From Symbiodinium natans (lineage: Eukaryota > Sar > Dinophyceae > Suessiales > Symbiodiniaceae), in contig CAJNDS010002710.1 in assembly GCA_905221605.1 (NCBI GenBank), positions 142,027-206,026 on the forward strand: a stretch of 64,000 nucleotides of DNA, written 5' to 3'. Positions 63,736-64,000 of this stretch are shown piece by piece. The position numbers were made by a program, and so were the translations under genes. How positions within the stretch are numbered: position 1 is the first letter of the stretch; each line of letters starts with the position of its first letter. The notes under the pieces were generated by a model, which worked only from the letters and a program-made list of their open reading frames with translations, was not told the origin of the DNA and ran no database searches.

Positions 63736-64000
63736 GTTGCAAGCATGCGGCAGACGCCGCATCGTTGTCTTCCGCATCATCACTATTGAGGTCCGGGGCA
63801 AAGAGGAGGCGCGCTTTCTTCCTTGCAGCGCTTGCAGCTCACGCAACTCCCCAAGGCAAGTTCAACCGGCGACACCACCTGATCTGGTGCAACTGTGGCT
63901 AGACTTGACGTGGCCGCAAAAATAGTTTTCATGCCAATGCTATTCTTTCAAGTGAGGTACACGCGTCGGCCGAAGATTGGCCAGTTCTTCACGTTGAGCC
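63736..64000. other. No recognisable feature
   Basis: Mixed-composition DNA to the window end. No gene recognised. Confidence 0.4.

Noticed and set aside
61190-63742. An 850-codon minus-strand frame rich in histidine and threonine, and long cysteine/valine/glycine frames on the plus strand
   Set aside because: They are translations of 9-bp and TG repeats, which stay open in every frame. No non-repeat domain is present.

Overview
The window looks like nuclear DNA of a eukaryote with the plant-type telomere heptamer TTTAGGG. That motif occurs in land plants and many algae and protists (green algae, dinoflagellates, chromerids and others), so it does not name the organism. Very long simple repeats, almost no open frame beyond about 180 codons outside repeats, and about 90 separate blocks of telomere-type repeat in 64 kb argue against bacteria, archaea and organelles. 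I found no gene of a recognised family and no rRNA or tRNA gene. Four small open frames are listed only as weak candidates.

The dominant feature is a dense scatter of interstitial telomeric arrays (TTTAGGG on about 40 blocks, CCCTAAA on about 50) from 0.36 to 59.6 kb, each about 17-300 bp. Both orientations alternate, so this is not one chromosome end. Several arrays sit exactly between two copies of a short flanking sequence (direct duplications of 7-34 bp), and at least five lie inside small inverted-repeat elements (MITEs) whose two arms survive on either side. This suggests the arrays were inserted into existing DNA, perhaps during repair of staggered double-strand breaks. Some blocks are homogenised variants (TTCAGGG, TTTGGGG, TTTAGGA, TTGAGGG, TTAAGGG, TTTTAGGG, TTTAGGGG), implying local amplification after insertion.

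A second layer is made of non-coding MITEs of 90-150 bp. Family A (terminal GGGGGTTTCCGAAAATAGGGG type) has more than a dozen full or partial copies. Family B (GGTTGTCAAAATTATGG), family D (TGGGATGTTCCCCCTTA) and one family A copy carry 7-8 bp target duplications of hAT type. Families C, E, F, G and H are represented once or twice. No transposase is visible.

Region by region: 0-14 kb has arrays, a 10-bp CATCTCCCTT minisatellite (1.9-2.4 kb), a CGTG tract (9.5-9.8 kb) and a 300-bp telomeric array (13.5 kb). 14-25 kb has arrays, a dispersed inverted repeat at 18.1-18.5 and 20.8-21.0 kb, a GAAGCTT-rich repeat at 21.1-21.5 kb and the best interrupted MITEs. 25-32 kb is array-poor, with the weak gene candidates. 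32.2-33.3 kb is a composite of decayed and variant telomeric blocks. 36.7-37.2 kb is a long TTC tract. 39-50 kb again has arrays and MITEs, with a MITE cluster at 49.7-50.5 kb. 50.7-53.4 kb is array-poor. 60.6-63.7 kb is almost entirely TG-rich satellite, including about 110 copies of a 9-bp unit.

There is no evident operon or pathway. The window is best read as gene-poor repetitive DNA recording many insertions of telomeric repeats and MITEs.
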